Source of the DNA: Anthoceros angustus
Lineage: Eukaryota; Streptophyta; Anthocerotopsida; Anthocerotales; Anthocerotaceae
Assembly: GCA_010909165.1 (NCBI GenBank)
Contig: VJWM01000019.1
Location: 1,116,001 to 1,180,000 of the forward strand
Length of the DNA: 64,000 nucleotides
Direction: 5' to 3'
Shown here in pieces: positions 22,250 through 33,967 of the stretch. Numbering within the stretch: position 1 is the first letter of the stretch; every line of letters begins with the position of its first letter. The translations under genes were made by a program, and so were the position numbers. The notes below the pieces were generated by a model. The model saw only the letters and a list, made by a program, of their open reading frames with translations, ran no database searches and was not told the DNA's origin.

Positions 22250-23130
22250 ATTCAGTTACCGCCCAATCGGTCGACTCCAAGCTTATAGACCTATCACACC
22301 CTAATTATACCAACCCCCCTACCTCACATATATAGACCTTTTAGTGGACATCCCAAGCCCATGGGCCAAGGAACATCGAGTTTCCAGACCCCTTATTATC
22401 TAACCTAAGGAATAAAAACCAGGAAAGAAAACCATGGGCCAAGGACGTTTCTTTTATAAATACCCTTGCCTACTGTCAACCTGACTTATTTTCACACCAC
22501 ACTCGACCAAAAAAACAAAAAAAAATACTTCAAGACACATCCCAATAGGGGGTTTCCGAGTCCAGATCGTTTACACGCCCTCCTGCAGATCGCGGTATTC
22601 CCCCAGATGCAACTCCTCGACGTCCTCGCGCTCCAGCCGCCGGCCGGCGCCCATGGGCCAAGGACGCTTTTATAAATACCCTTGCCTCATCACTTTTCCC
22701 CAAATTCCCTTAGGGTTAAGTTCCCCGGTCTTCGCCTACCGCCGGTCGTTTTCTACGACCATCTCCTCTTTCCACGACCGCTCCCCCAGTCATCCCATTC
22801 CGCAACCTCTCACCCTTCAACTACCGCCCGGTTGGGTCGACCTCTAACCTATCGACTGACGAAACCCCTACATATGTCAACCCTCCACTTCACATATATA
22901 GACTTTTTAGAGGATATCCCAAGTCCATGGGCCAAGGAACATCGAGTACCCGGTTTGCTTATTATCTAATCTAGGAAACAAAAACAAGAAAACCCCATAG
23001 GCCAAGGTCATTTCTACTATAAATACCTTTGCCTACTGTCAACCTGACTTATTTTCACACCACTCTTAACCAAAAACAAAAACACTTTAAGGGCATTTCG
23101 GCTGTGGACTTTCCGAGTCTAGATCGTTCA
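22250..23130 (+). repeat. ~560-bp-spaced direct repeats with TATA-like boxes
   Basis: About 22310-22570 and 22875-23125 are diverged copies that share cacatatatagac, catgggccaaggaacatcgag, ctactgtcaacctgactta and ttttcacaccac. Each has a TATA-like (t)ataaatac about 15-20 bp before the cctactgtcaacctg block, and a third TATA-type copy lies near 22650. The pattern resembles repeated promoter or LTR-type sequence. No associated ORF was recognised. Confidence 0.5.
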
Positions 23131-23139
23131 CAGCGCCCA

Positions 23140-23690
23140 TGGGTAGGGTGTGCTAGGGAGGCGCCGGCGCCCATGGGCGGGCAAGGCGTGTTGGTGGGCG
23201 CCGGCCGGCGCCCATGGGCAGTGTGCTAGGGAGGCGCGCCGGCCGGCGCCTTGGCGAGCATCTTTGGGGAGGCACGGCCGGCGCCTCCCCTAGCTCCACC
23301 CGCTGCCGATGGGGTGGTGCTAAGGGAGGCGCGCCGGCGGCGCCGCCGCCGCCGCCGCCGGCCCACCGATGGGGTGGCGTGTAGAGGAGGCGCGCCGGCG
23401 GCGCCTTCCTCTGTGAACCACCCGTGGGGTGGGCAAATGGTGGTGCGCGCCTGGCGGCCGGCCGGCCGCCTCCCTCCACGCGCCACCCGTCGGTGGGCCT
23501 ACGTATGGGTGGTGCGTGGAGGGAGGCGCCGGCCGGCGCCTCCACGCCACCCGTCGGTGGGCCTACGTATGGGTGGTGCGTGGAGGGAGGCGCCGGCCGG
23601 CGCCTCCTCCACGCGCCACCCGTGGGGTGGGCAAATGGTGGTGGTGCGTGGAGGCGCCGGCCGGCACCCTCCCTCCCGCACCATCACCTT
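23140..23690. repeat. GC-rich palindromic array (GGCGCCGGCCGGCGCC core)
   Basis: About 550 bp of extreme GC content built from units that contain the self-complementary core ggcgccggccggcgcc (perfect or shortened). The cores are separated by spacers such as acccgtcggtgggcctacgt and a TACGTA palindrome. At 23460-23640 the spacer-core unit repeats about every 70 bp. Long ORFs occur in several frames on both strands, a by-product of composition, so no CDS is called. Confidence 0.85.
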
Positions 23691-24349
23691 ATGCCCGACG
23701 GGTGGAGCGCGACCCAGGCGCCGCCGCCTCCCTCGCGTGCCCATTGTGGCCCTCCCTTCCACGCACCTCACATCGCACTTCCATCGAAAATTCAGGAGGC
23801 TAACCTTAGAAGCAACCTTGGAATGAAGGCTAACCTTAGAAGCAAATGCCGTCTGAAATCGAGCCAGCATTTGGTCGGTCGAGTGTAGAGGGTACTCCTC
23901 CCGGAAACATCTGTATGCGGTGGACAAAAAAGCGATAAGGGATAAGCTCTGCGAGTTGCGTGGCTTAATACAACCTGCGAGTCAAAGTGCCGCTGAAGAT
24001 AATGATGACAATGGAGGAGAAGCTGGACCAAGTGATGACGAAGGATTGAACTCTGGGGATGAGTGAAACTGAAATCTCGTTTTTTCCCAGGGTCCCAGAG
24101 TTAATGTTGTAAGTCCGGTTCGATGTTCGTGTTAGGAAATACCACATGTGGCTTTTGTGGTGTCATAACAAAACTACATTTCCTCCCAAAGCGAGTTCTG
24201 CCGTTCCTTCCGGAGGGCAGCCTTCCTCACCGCTCCTACTTTGCATTATTCCCGTGAGGTTCGAGTTTGCGACCACCATTCGACACAAACATTCTTTGGA
24301 TGGAAAGTAGTAACTTCTTGGTTACACCTTTTTTGAACTGTTTTCATGC

Positions 24350-24720
24350 CTTCAAAACGCTGTTTTAGGGCCCATCAAAAACCCCCTTCAGAGATTATTT
24401 GCGGAAAACCCCCTTCGAGATTATTCACCCCCTTCAAAAATTATCATGTTGCTAGAAGTCGATGAATGTTTGGTTGTTCGTACTAGCTTTCGGAGGGGAT
24501 GCTCCCCTAGATGCGCTAGCCAGGATGCCATGTTGATGCCACGCACCCATGCAAAATTCACTTCGACACAGACCACAATCGCCGAAAGCAACAAAATCTT
24601 GGCTCGCATTGTAGGATGGCTTTCTGGTTGTGTGTGTTTCAGATGCACGCTACGTGCACACCATCGGAAAGCCGTGAGAGCATGAGGCAAGCATGATTTT
24701 CACAGATTTATTGAACTCAA
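24350..24720. other. Short acccccttc repeats and unassigned sequence
   Basis: Three copies of (a)acccccttc(g/a)agattatt-like sequence lie at 24378-24440. The remaining ~280 bp has small open frames without recognisable domains. Confidence 0.3.
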
Positions 24721-24731
24721 GATGTGAATAG

Positions 24732-24901
24732 GAAAATTGATTGAGTGAAGGTTGCGAATTAGTGGAAAAATTAGGAAAATTGATTGAGTGAAGGTTGCGA
24801 ATTAGTGGAAAAATTAGGAAAATTGATTGAGTGAAGGTTGCGAATTAGTGGAAAAATTAGGAAAATTGATTGAGTGAAGGTTGCGAATTAGTGGAAAAAT
24901 A
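24732..24901. repeat. 43-bp tandem repeat, 4 units
   Basis: Four nearly exact units beginning ttgattgagtgaaggttgcg and ending with aggaaaa. Confidence 0.9.
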
Positions 24902-27900
24902 AGGCCGCAGGACCCCAGTCATTCTAGGGTTAAGGTCACACTTGAACATCGCAATTCAAGACTCCACCCGAATTCTTTTTTAAAATCAATTCAATTTGAA
25001 AATATGATCTTTAAGAAGGAGTTCAACTACTATAAGGTTGGCTTAAAGATGAGTTTCTTTGACCTAATTGCTCTTTTTGACCTTCTTCTCTTGCAAGTTC
25101 TTCAACCTAAGCAGAACAGATGGAAGTATTTCTTAGAGAGCTGTGACAACCTACTCCTTCAGAGTTGACATAGAGTATAGTACTTCAGCCCTATAGTGTT
25201 TCTTTTTCCACATAATTGCTTCCCTTTTCTTACATAGTAGATACTTTGGTCCTCTATCAACCTCTTTCTTCTCTCTCTCTAGAGGTGCCTTCACTATCTT
25301 ACTTTTGAGCAATTTTTCTTTTCAAGATCAATCTCTTTAAGCACTATCTTTTTAGGGGGGTAAGTTTCATTTCCTCTCTTGCAAAAACTTCTTTTACGTG
25401 ATCAATATACGTCATTTCGAGAGATACTTTATCTCCCTAATCAGTTTTCTTTGTTTCGAGAGAAACTATATTTACCCTCTCCACTGTCTCGAGTGATATG
25501 TTTTGTCTTTTATTAATTAACTGATCCCGTATCGCTGATCCCATATCGCTGCAAAATAAGCTTTTTCTCTTTGCCCAATCTTGAGAGAGGTATTTTCTTT
25601 CCACAATAATTAACCTACCTCATTTTGAGAGATCTTTCATTTTCCCTATCTACTCTCACATTGTCTTGAAAGATTCTCTCCTTTGTTTGAAATATTCTTT
25701 ACCCAAGCCATAATCCGAAAGCAATATTTATGTGCTAGAGTTTATTTCCTTTTCAAGAACTTGCTTTCCTTTTTATAGTCTTTCCAGTCTTGGGGAGAGC
25801 TCACTTCTGTTTTAACCCTTCGATTCTCAAGAACTTCCTTTTCTTTTCCAGTCATTCTTTTTTGCAGTCTTTATTCTTTTTTGCAGTTTTTCTAGGCTTG
25901 GAAAGAGCTCACCTTTGTTTTAACCCCTATGTGCACTCCTTCTTGCAACTCGACTATAACATGCCCTGTGTGTTGTCTTCTCTTTGCTTAATTGAGGTGT
26001 ATTGCTCCTCTTATTTACTGTACTTTCGTCTCTTTTCGAGAACTAGTCCATTTCTTATCTAATTGTGCACTTGTAGAACCTAGTCTCTTTTCGAAAACTA
26101 ATATGTTTCTTATCTAATTATGCACTTGTAGAACCTAGTCTGTTTTTTATCTAATTGTGCACTTGTAGACCCTATTTGCTTCATGTTGATTGTTCTTTTT
26201 TGTCTAACTACTTGTTTTCCATCTTTCGATCTATCTAAAATATAGCGCTAACCCCATCGCTTAAGTAGAAAACGGTCTTTCTATCTATTGAGAATCTTGG
26301 ACTGGCCTCATCCCTTAAATAGGGAGCCTGAGACTCATCCCTTAAATAGGGAGCCTTACTTCATCTTTAAATAATTCCTTAAAGCATACTAGTTTACCTA
26401 AGCTCTAAACAAATTTTTAGTACCATTAACCATATACTTCACTAGATTAAATGAGAGGCCTTCACCAAATTAACGGAGAGGCTTTCTCCAAATTAAAGAG
26501 AGGCCTTCACCAAATGAAATTCAAGACCTCTCATGCATGGCTTCCGAAGCTTACTGTAAGCCCTAAGCAAAGCCTCACTACCCATATACTTCACCAAATT
26601 AAATTCAAGGCCTCCTATGCATGGCTTCTTTAGCTTACTGTAAGCCCTAAGCAAAGCCTCACTACCCATACCCTTCACCAAATTAAATTCAAAGCCTCAC
26701 TACCCATACCCTTCACCAAATTAAATTCAGGGTCTCTCATGCATGGCTCCTGAAGCTTGCTGTAAGCCCTGAGCAAAGCCTCACTACCTGTACTCGCATA
26801 CCTTATTAAATCTCACTACCACTAACCAAAACTTACTAAACCATATCCAGGATGTCTCTCATTGCTTCTTCCTTTCTTGATGATGTGGGAGAATGTCGTT
26901 TGTCATGGTTACTTTCCTTTACCCATATTCTCATTTACATATATGGCCTTATTTCCAAGTGGGCAATAATCATACATGCTCTCAATCTCTAACAACATAG
27001 CTTCCCAAAAAATACAGGTGGTTTCTTTTCTTTAATTTTTCCTTTCTATCCTTCTGAATTGGCATTGCATTAGGTCCTACCATGTTCTTTTTTCAAAAGA
27101 TTCTCTAACTTCCTTATGTTATTTCCTCCAACCAATAATTATTGCCACATGTTTTTTGTTCTGCTGGGTGGTGATGCTCTCTACTCATCCTTAGTGCCTT
27201 CTTCACTGAAAAGTTTCATCAACATTTCTTGCTCTGCCGGGAGACATTTGTTCCCTTTCACCAATTTGAAGATCTCTAGTAAGTATTCTCATCTCCTCGT
27301 GTTCTAGATTATGCCGCTTGTGCATACCTCTCATTGTCCATCCGTTGCACTTGAATCTTCTTTTTCCTCCGTTTTGCTTGATTATCATCCTACCCCAATC
27401 TTCAACTTCGTCCAAAAATTTGACCCCAATCTTCAACTTCGTCCAAAAATTTGATATAACTTAAACCTCATCACCATCCCGTCCTACTCTTTGTTTCCGG
27501 GAAATTATCCTCATGTCAAAATCTTACATATCACATCCTCATCCAATGGTGTTCCATATCATTGATACGCTCCCACCATTATGCATGTCATTTTTAATGT
27601 TCCACATAATTGACATACTACCACATTGCGCACATTACCTTAATAGACCCAATCCATTGGTCGCATTCACATATTCATTAGACCTCCTGCAGCCTTGTGA
27701 AGTTTTTTCGAATTGTAATCAAACTTTCACTTCCTGTTGCATTGCTCCGAGTTCTAGTCATACTCCAATTAATGCTCACTCACATTCTTAAACATCCATG
27801 ACCATTTCTCCCTAAGAGTATTTCTTCTTCATATCTGTGTTGCCTTTCTCCTCTACCACTATCCAAAGATACTCTTTGAATGATTGTAGCTCCAAGTGAT

Positions 27901-28230
27901 GCTCTCTCAAATTCTTAAACATCCATGAACATTTCTCCCTAAGAATACTTCATACCTGAGTTGCCTTTCTCCCCTTCCACTATCCAAGGATACTCTGGCG
28001 TTCAAATGATAGAATTGATCCCTCTTCAACCCATATGCTACATACATGTCATAAGAGATCAAATGAACAGTCACGGGCGCCTACCTCGCTTCCTTTTCAA
28101 TACTTGTCTCACCCGAAGTGAAGGATCTATGCTCGCAATGACGAATGAGAAGACAGCTATTTAGTGACACATCTTGCGGGAATCAAAATTTACTAGCATG
28201 GATAGTAAAAGATATATAAATTCCCAAAAA
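24902..28230. other. Long AT-rich, pyrimidine-biased repeat region without genes
   Basis: No protein or RNA gene is recognised in ~3.3 kb. The + strand is rich in ctttt and tctct tracts with recurrent tttcgagaga-like phrases. Local repeats include ~70-bp units with atctaattgtgcacttgtag (about 26035-26170) and a 33-bp duplication caatcttcaacttcgtccaa near 27393-27455. It looks like decayed transposon or satellite DNA. Confidence 0.5.
26505..26800. repeat. ~84-bp tandem repeat, about 3.5 units
   Basis: Units contain cttcaccaaattaaattca, catgcatggctt, agcttactgtaagccctaag and caaagcctcactacc. One internal copy is truncated. Confidence 0.8.
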
Positions 28231-28289
28231 GAATACTCACACATAAAAATTATTAGTTACGAACTTACGAACATAAAAACAAAACTCAC

Positions 28290-28947
28290 CATCACAAAGC
28301 CTTTCAGGTTGGGATGGTTGGGTCTCTAAGGGTTGAGGAGATTCACCTTCAGCAATCACCAGTCCGAGGTCCTTGTGATGTGGAAGAGACAAGTTCGCAT
28401 CTATTCCAATGGGCTGCTTTGGAGGACACAAATTCCAACCCCCTCTTATGGATAAATCCCTTTCACATACAGTTCGTAGCCTTTCCCTTTCACACGCAGC
28501 TCGTAGCCTTTCACATGCAGACTCTAATTGCTCTTCCTCCCAATCTGCAATATTTACATGTGTTAAAACACACCAATGACTAAGGAACAATCCTGCACTA
28601 AAGTAACACTCACGGATGGCCAATCTTCCAAGATGGAGATCTTCTGCTCCCGATGGTTGGAGGGTTCTGCCCTCGCACATCATTTTTTTCTCCGTTCGCC
28701 TTATAACTGGAGTTTCCTTCAAGGGCTCTATATGAGGACGTGTTCTTACAATCACCTCTTTCTTCAAAGGCTCTTTAGGAGGGCAGATAGTCAAAGCCTC
28801 TTTGATAGATCTCTCTCTTTTGCGCCTGCCTTGTGAATGATCACCATCCCTACCTGCGACAAGATCATTCGTGTCATCTCTCCTTTCATGGTCATTGGAC
28901 AAAGATTTATGCATACCAAAACCAATCATGCAAGGGAGCAACATCAT
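28290..28947 (-). CDS. Hypothetical protein, possible transposon-derived gene
   Basis: I do not recognise the product. An open frame of ~236 codons includes a short intron-like segment: donor GTGAGT at 28613 and acceptor TTGCAG at 28545 (69 bp) join phase 1 to phase 1 and keep the frame. The frame also stays open if the segment is retained. The downstream part has a Glu/Arg/Cys-rich helical repeat (ESACERLRAACERERLRTV), probably a short coiled coil. Another GTGAGT donor follows at 28289, so further exons may lie downstream. The surroundings are repeats, so a transposable-element origin is plausible. Confidence 0.3.
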
Positions 28948-29195
28948 TCATGTTCTTTCTCCACTCATGATTATCCATGGACAAGGATTTAGGGAAACTA
29001 AATATCACACAAGGGAGCAACGTCATTCATGTTCTCTCTCCACTCATGATCATCCATGGGACAAGGATTTAAGAAAGTAAAACCAATCACACAAGGGAGC
29101 GACGTCATTCGTATTGCTTCTCCACTCATGGTCATTCATGGGGCAAAGATGGACAGGAACCAAAACCAATCACGATAGAGAGCGACATGTCACAA
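28870..29195. repeat. ~85-bp tandem repeat, about 4 units
   Basis: Units share cacaagggagc, acgtcattc, tctccactcatg, tcatccatgg and acaaggattt. The order is kept through four diverging copies. The left edge overlaps the 5' end of the preceding hypothetical frame. Confidence 0.8.
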
Positions 29196-29246
29196 AAATT
29201 TAGAATTAATATGGATTACAGCGTCCACTGGAAAAAACAATTTCGT

Positions 29247-30083
29247 TCAGTAAAAAATAATTATAAAAAGTATCATGAAAATACAAAATAGGCCAAAAAA
29301 ATCCATGGACTTGCAAACCCACCGTGAGAAAATAGAAACAACATCAAAATTCTTGAACAAACGCCGCTTGAAGGACCTCGAAAATTTTTGGACATGGCAA
29401 GACGACAAACGCAGTTTCACAGCTGGACACACCACATACAAGCAGGAAACCCTACCAGCATGTGGAGCGGCCGGACTTTGAACGAGTTCGGGAGCAAAAC
29501 GGACTCGATGCACCTGTTTCTTCTTTCGCTTCCTTAGACCCCCGAAGCAGGCATCTTTACCCAGAAGCGGAGACTCGGTGCTTCCCTCCACAATCTCGGT
29601 CTCACCACCAGGCCCAGCAGGAGGGGAACAGCTGAGTGAAGCCATGGGCCAAGTAACAACCGGAGCGAGATTCCTAGGCCGAGGAGGTTCAGGTTCTTCT
29701 TCATCGGACTCAACAACCCGAGAGCGCGGGCCGCTCCGCCTCCTCCCAACACGCAACGGCTCAGCAGCGCATGGCGGCGGCGAAGGGCTCGGCATAGCCG
29801 AGCACTCCTCATGCTCCCTCCCAGTGTCTCCACGGACTACACCTCCGGCAGCAACGGGTTCTCCATCCCTCACCTTCACCAGAGCCAAAACCCTGCTTTT
29901 GTGCTTCGTATGTTCCCTCAGCATGCTCTCTTTCAGATCCTTCATGCTCTCGTGACCAGCGAAAAACCCCCCGACGCGCAAAGGAAGTTCCACCGGCCCG
30001 CCTCCCCCATCCCGTTTCACGGAGAGCTTGAAGCCGTCCTCGCGGCCGGGCTGCCATAGCACCCGCGAATAAGCCCGCGCCAT
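29247..30083 (-). CDS. Unknown protein family, member A
   Basis: I do not recognise this family. An open frame of 278 aa starts at the ATG at 30083 (MARAYSRVLWQPGREDG). It aligns over its first ~60 residues, and again over an acidic Ser/Pro-rich middle (HEECS, SPSPPP, SDEEEPEP), with members B (33968-34501) and C (37152-37787). The shared core is a YS-V motif, ELPLRVGGFFAGHE and a following DLKES-like helix. The tail after KRKKKQVHRVRFAPELVQSP may run into an intron, since a GTAGGG donor follows. An upstream extension of the frame without homology to B or C is probably not coding. No signal peptide or known domain is seen. Confidence 0.5.
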   Translation of the reverse strand: MARAYSRVLWQPGREDGFKLSVKRDGGGGPVELPLRVGGFFAGHESMKDLKESMLREHTKHKSRVLALVKVRDGEPVAAGGVVRGDTGREHEECSAMPSPSPPPCAAEPLRVGRRRSGPRSRVVESDEEEPEPPRPRNLAPVVTWPMASLSCSPPAGPGGETEIVEGSTESPLLGKDACFGGLRKRKKKQVHRVRFAPELVQSPAAPHAGRVSCLYVVCPAVKLRLSSCHVQKFSRSFKRRLFKNFDVVSIFSRWVCKSMDFFGLFCIFMILFIIIFY

Positions 30084-30774
30084 GCCGAAGAGGCGCAGGC
30101 GCAGGCACAGCGCCCCCGCCACTACCGCTGCCGCAACCCGCAGACGCCGCCAACGGATTGCTGCGCAAAAGGCAGCGAAGAAGCAGAAAATCGTCGGCCG
30201 CGCGGAGAGGTCCAGGGAGACGGTGCCATCTGGTTTCCCGCCTCCAAGCAAATCCCCCCAAATCACAACTCGCGATGGCGAATCAGGATTCACGCGTGGT
30301 TCACGACTCGCGCCGGAGGGCGGAGCGTGAGAGGCCAAGAGCGGGAACGGCAGAAATGATACTAGGAGCATGGCGACAGTCTGGCCACGACGTGCACTCA
30401 AGACGGCTTTGGTGCGGAGTCATTATTAGAAATCGGGGCAGCGAGAATTCCGCTCTCTGCGACTCTCTCATTCGCGAGCCACCACGTTGTCCCTGATCCG
30501 GACCGCGTGCATTCCTTTTGTGCGCGGCACGTCTCGATTCGCGAATTCCGAGATAAACAGTCACCTTCCTTGAAAGCTCCGCGGTACTAATACATACAGC
30601 TGCTTGTTCCGCTGTCCTCTTCCAGCTCGAGGCGGCGGGCACTGCGGCAAAGTTGAAGACCCGGTTATTGTTTTTTTTGTGGTGAAGACTTGGCATTTTT
30701 TCAATGGTAAATGTTTTATTATTTTTTATGTATCTGCTTTTTTTTAATAGGGCTTGGTATAGGCCTTGGTTTAT

Positions 30775-31110
30775 GTGTGTCCATATGGCCTAGGCCAAAT
30801 GAACACACATTTATAAGAATTACGTGATTAAGCATCCTAAGCTTGGATCCGTACTTAGATGGGGTGCTTAAAGGGAGTGGATGCCCTTGGTGCCTAAAGG
30901 GAGTGGATGCCCTTGGTGCAAGTAGCTTAGGCACACCATGGTACAAGTTGTTAAGTACCAAGTCCCATGACGGAAACCTGTCCTTAGTGGACTTAAATAA
31001 AATTCTTCTTAAGTACCAAGTCCCATGACGGAAACCTATCCTTAGTGGACTTAAATAAAATTCTTCCTATCCTTAGTGGACTTAAATAAAATTCTTGTTC
31101 TTCTTCTATA
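30775..31110 (+). mobile_element. Single copy of the (CTT)n-tailed dispersed repeat
   Basis: It matches the right arm of the fold-back at 21.6-22.1 kb: gattaagcatcct, cttagatggggtgc, gtgcaagtagcttaggcaca, caagttgttaagtaccaagt, cttagtggacttaaataaaa and a CTT-rich end. An 18-27-bp internal segment (cctaaagggagtggatgccc) and the tail block are duplicated within the copy. Confidence 0.75.
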
Positions 31111-32800
31111 GGGCATGAAGATGAAGCCTTGCCTCCTTGTTCATAAGGTCGGTTAGGGGCCTGTTATCTTCTCCAAGTTAGAAAAGTTATACCCCTTTTT
31201 TCCTCCTTCCTCATGGATGGTCTATGAGGGTTTCAAGCCTGGCAGGCGTAACATACTCTACTTTTAGACTCCTCTATTCCCCGACCCCCTTGTGCTCAGA
31301 CAAGGGAGCTGGTCTTGGCTGGCTATCAGAGCTTCTATTCCTACCGTGATGAGGTTTTAAGCCCGCCTCTAGTTTTCTCTTGACTTGCAGTAGAAGGCCC
31401 CTCGAGACGATGCTGGGACCGACCTAAATCGTTATTCAACTAGTGGGCATTGCTACGCACGACGTCCGAGATGTCATGTTCTCGATGGCGAAGGAGAGCG
31501 CTTTACTTCCTTTCAAGGAGCACCCATATATTTTGCTCAAGCTTAATGGCATCTTTTAGGGCTAACCTATTTTTGGCTTGGGGCACTAGGTCTCTATTGT
31601 TGATGTGGATGAAACAAGCCCTACCTGGGATACTGTATGCGAACATGTGAGCTAGTCCTCTTTTTGGCCTAGGGCTCTTTTGTGGGTTGTTCTCCACTGC
31701 CTGGATGTACATGGGACTTCCCATCTCTATTTGTACTACAAAGTCTTCTCGTTCTCTTTATTATTGTAAAGTTATTCAGATAAAGACCTAATTAGAGAGT
31801 TGATATTCACACAAGGGAGACTAAATAGATTATCACATATTAATATATATTAATTAGATATATTTGATTAGTTAATGTAAATTATATTTTTTTGTTTTTC
31901 TATCAGTATAAAAGATAATCTTATATGTAAACCTTTAACCTTGAGTCCTTAATTCTAAATTTTAAAGTCTGAGTTCTATGAATCTTAAATATAAAGTCTT
32001 GAATCTTGAAGTCTAAATTCTATATTTTGAATCTTTATTTCTAAGTTTTAGAGATGTAAAATATAAACTCCGAATCTGAAAATCTTAACCTCTAAATCTA
32101 AAGGCCAAATTTTAAAAGACTAAAATTCTGAACTTAAACCTTGAATTCAATTCTAAGGGAATAAGGTCCCTATTAAACTCCAAGTTGACCATGCCTTTGA
32201 ACGGGAGGTAGATGTTGAACACTGGAGGCAGACCTGACCTGGACAGGTTGAGTGGCTATGAGGCATACCTGACCTGGACAGGTTGAGTGGCAGTTGTTGG
32301 TATGCTTTAAGTAAAGGTGGGTGGGGGTAGGTGAGTCAGGGCCGACTCGTCCGAGTGACCAGTCTCGGAGGCAGACGATCAACAGGTTGGCAGTTCGATT
32401 GGGCGACAGTAGAGGAATGCGGGCATACGTGTCCATTGTATTCCAAAGGGAAAGGATGTGTCCATTGTCTTCGCAGGTGGAACAAAAACCCCATTGAAAC
32501 TCACTGTAAGGAACTTCGGGAATCCCATTTTCTCAGGCTGTTCTCTAGTTGACGACTGTTTCTCTTGTTGTCGTGTACCCACAAAAAACATAAACATCTT
32601 ACTGATGCTACAACTCTCTCCGGACAACAAAGTGTGGTCTCATTTTGCAACAGAAAAACACGTATCAGCTGCTCTCCAAGGACGACAACAAACGACGGCA
32701 ATAGGTCTTCACCATCCCTGGCTTGCAGGACACTGCGACGCACTGTGACCATCCCTTTCCGAGAGCCGGCAGACAGTTCACCTAACACTGGAAAGCTCAT
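31111..32800. other. Unassigned AT-rich and degenerate sequence
   Basis: 31.1-31.8 kb has scattered short frames, perhaps old retroelement. 31.9-32.16 kb is a run of taaat/cttgaa/tctaaa phrases that resembles heavily decayed telomere-type (ccctaaa) repeat. A 30-bp direct repeat, tgacctggacaggttgagtg, occurs twice near 32235-32292. No gene is recognised. Confidence 0.4.
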
Positions 32801-32979
32801 CAGCACGTACGCTACCCCATGGACTGTACACAATGAAAAACGACCGCAGGCCAAGGCCAGTGTATGAGTACTAGCACTTTCCCCCTTCTCCCCCGATGTG
32901 CGATAAAAAAAACGGTCTCAGTGCTGGGCAAACTTGAAGTTGAACTCATCATCGCCATGCACTTGCAAGTCGTGCCGCT

Positions 32980-33216
32980 GTTGCCAGCTTTGCAGGACCG
33001 CTTCCACCAAGCTGGAGAACAATTGGGTCTTGGGATTCTGGATATGGCAATATCCAAACAGACCACCTGTGGACGCCGCACAAATGCGAACATCCAAAAA
33101 AAACTACTTGCTTGACGCACAACAGTGTCGCTGTAGAGCCGGGGGCAGCTCGATATGTGACAAGCCAGGGCGCCGTAGTAGTTGCCCGTCCAGTCCATCA
33201 TCGGCGCCACGGTGCA
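32980..33216 (-). pseudogene. tRNA-dihydrouridine synthase (DusA-type) fragment, copy 1
   Basis: The minus-strand frame beginning after a TTTCAG acceptor-like site reads VAPMMDWTGNYYGALACHIS and then an LYSDTVV segment. This matches the N-terminal FMN-binding strand of DusA (APMxDWTDRHxR...LYTEMV). A further piece near 33060 aligns weakly with the following QxGG-containing region. Most of the enzyme, including the catalytic Cys region, is missing. DusA-family enzymes reduce uridine in the tRNA D-loop; this copy cannot do so. Confidence 0.7.
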
Positions 33217-33967
33217 CTGAAATCAATTTCCCATGCTACATGAGATGCGTGGCTTTTGTGGGCGCCTGCCTCCTCTGATAGAGCTTCAAGCATATGCTAC
33301 TGCAGTCGATAGAAGATAGATGGGAGTGCTTATGATACATACGCAGTTAGATAGCTTTGCTAGTGTCTGTGGGTGTCATGTATATTCACTTTGGTGGAGT
33401 AATAATAAGAACACCAACATCCTCTCGGCAGTACCCATCCAATCCCTCTCGGCAGTACCCATCCAATCCCTGGGCTGCACCCATCGCATCGATCCGATCG
33501 TATCGAATCCCATCGCGGATCTGATCGCGATCGTGTCGGGTCTGATCCTTTCTAAGATGGAAAGGTTTCCACACCAGACGGAAGGCTTAGCTTTGCTTGC
33601 ATCCTCCCGGAACTGGGCAGGAGTTGCAAGCTGCAAACGGTTTCTGAACTTCACTTTCTTATATTCTCACAATCTTCATTCAAGGTGCCTCCGATCGGGC
33701 GATGAAGCATCCGGGCAGCAAAACGGACACGGGAAAGAAAACTGTGATTGTGAAACAAATCGAAAGGTTGGGGAAACAAAAGAAAGGGCCCCTCTCTCCC
33801 AATGTCTGCATTAGTATGCCATAAAAGCCGGCATAGAAAACAAAGAGTTTCAACACTACTCTTGGATGAGGAGCAAAGAAGTTGTTGGAACGGAGAAGGA
33901 CACAGGCTGTTTCACAGCCGGTCGCCAAAACACGTGGAATACCCTGACATCCAATTCCACATCCATA

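Noticed and set aside
22310-23130. A complete LTR retrotransposon bounded by the two direct repeats
   Set aside because: The repeats are only ~560 bp apart and no gag, pol, primer-binding site or target duplication was seen between or around them.
23226-23888. Several long overlapping ORFs on both strands in the GC-rich array
   Set aside because: They arise because the sequence has almost no A/T for stop codons and is palindromic; the translations are only Ala/Arg/Gly/Pro repeats.
24421-24609. Possible 62-aa secreted peptide on the minus strand (MRAKILLLSAIVVC start)
   Set aside because: The hydrophobic start is suggestive, but the ORF is short, in repeat-rich DNA and ends in a simple repeat; no support for expression.
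32980-33216. A functional tRNA-dihydrouridine synthase gene
   Set aside because: Only the N-terminal tenth of the enzyme is present; the second copy is frameshifted and the rest of the barrel is absent.
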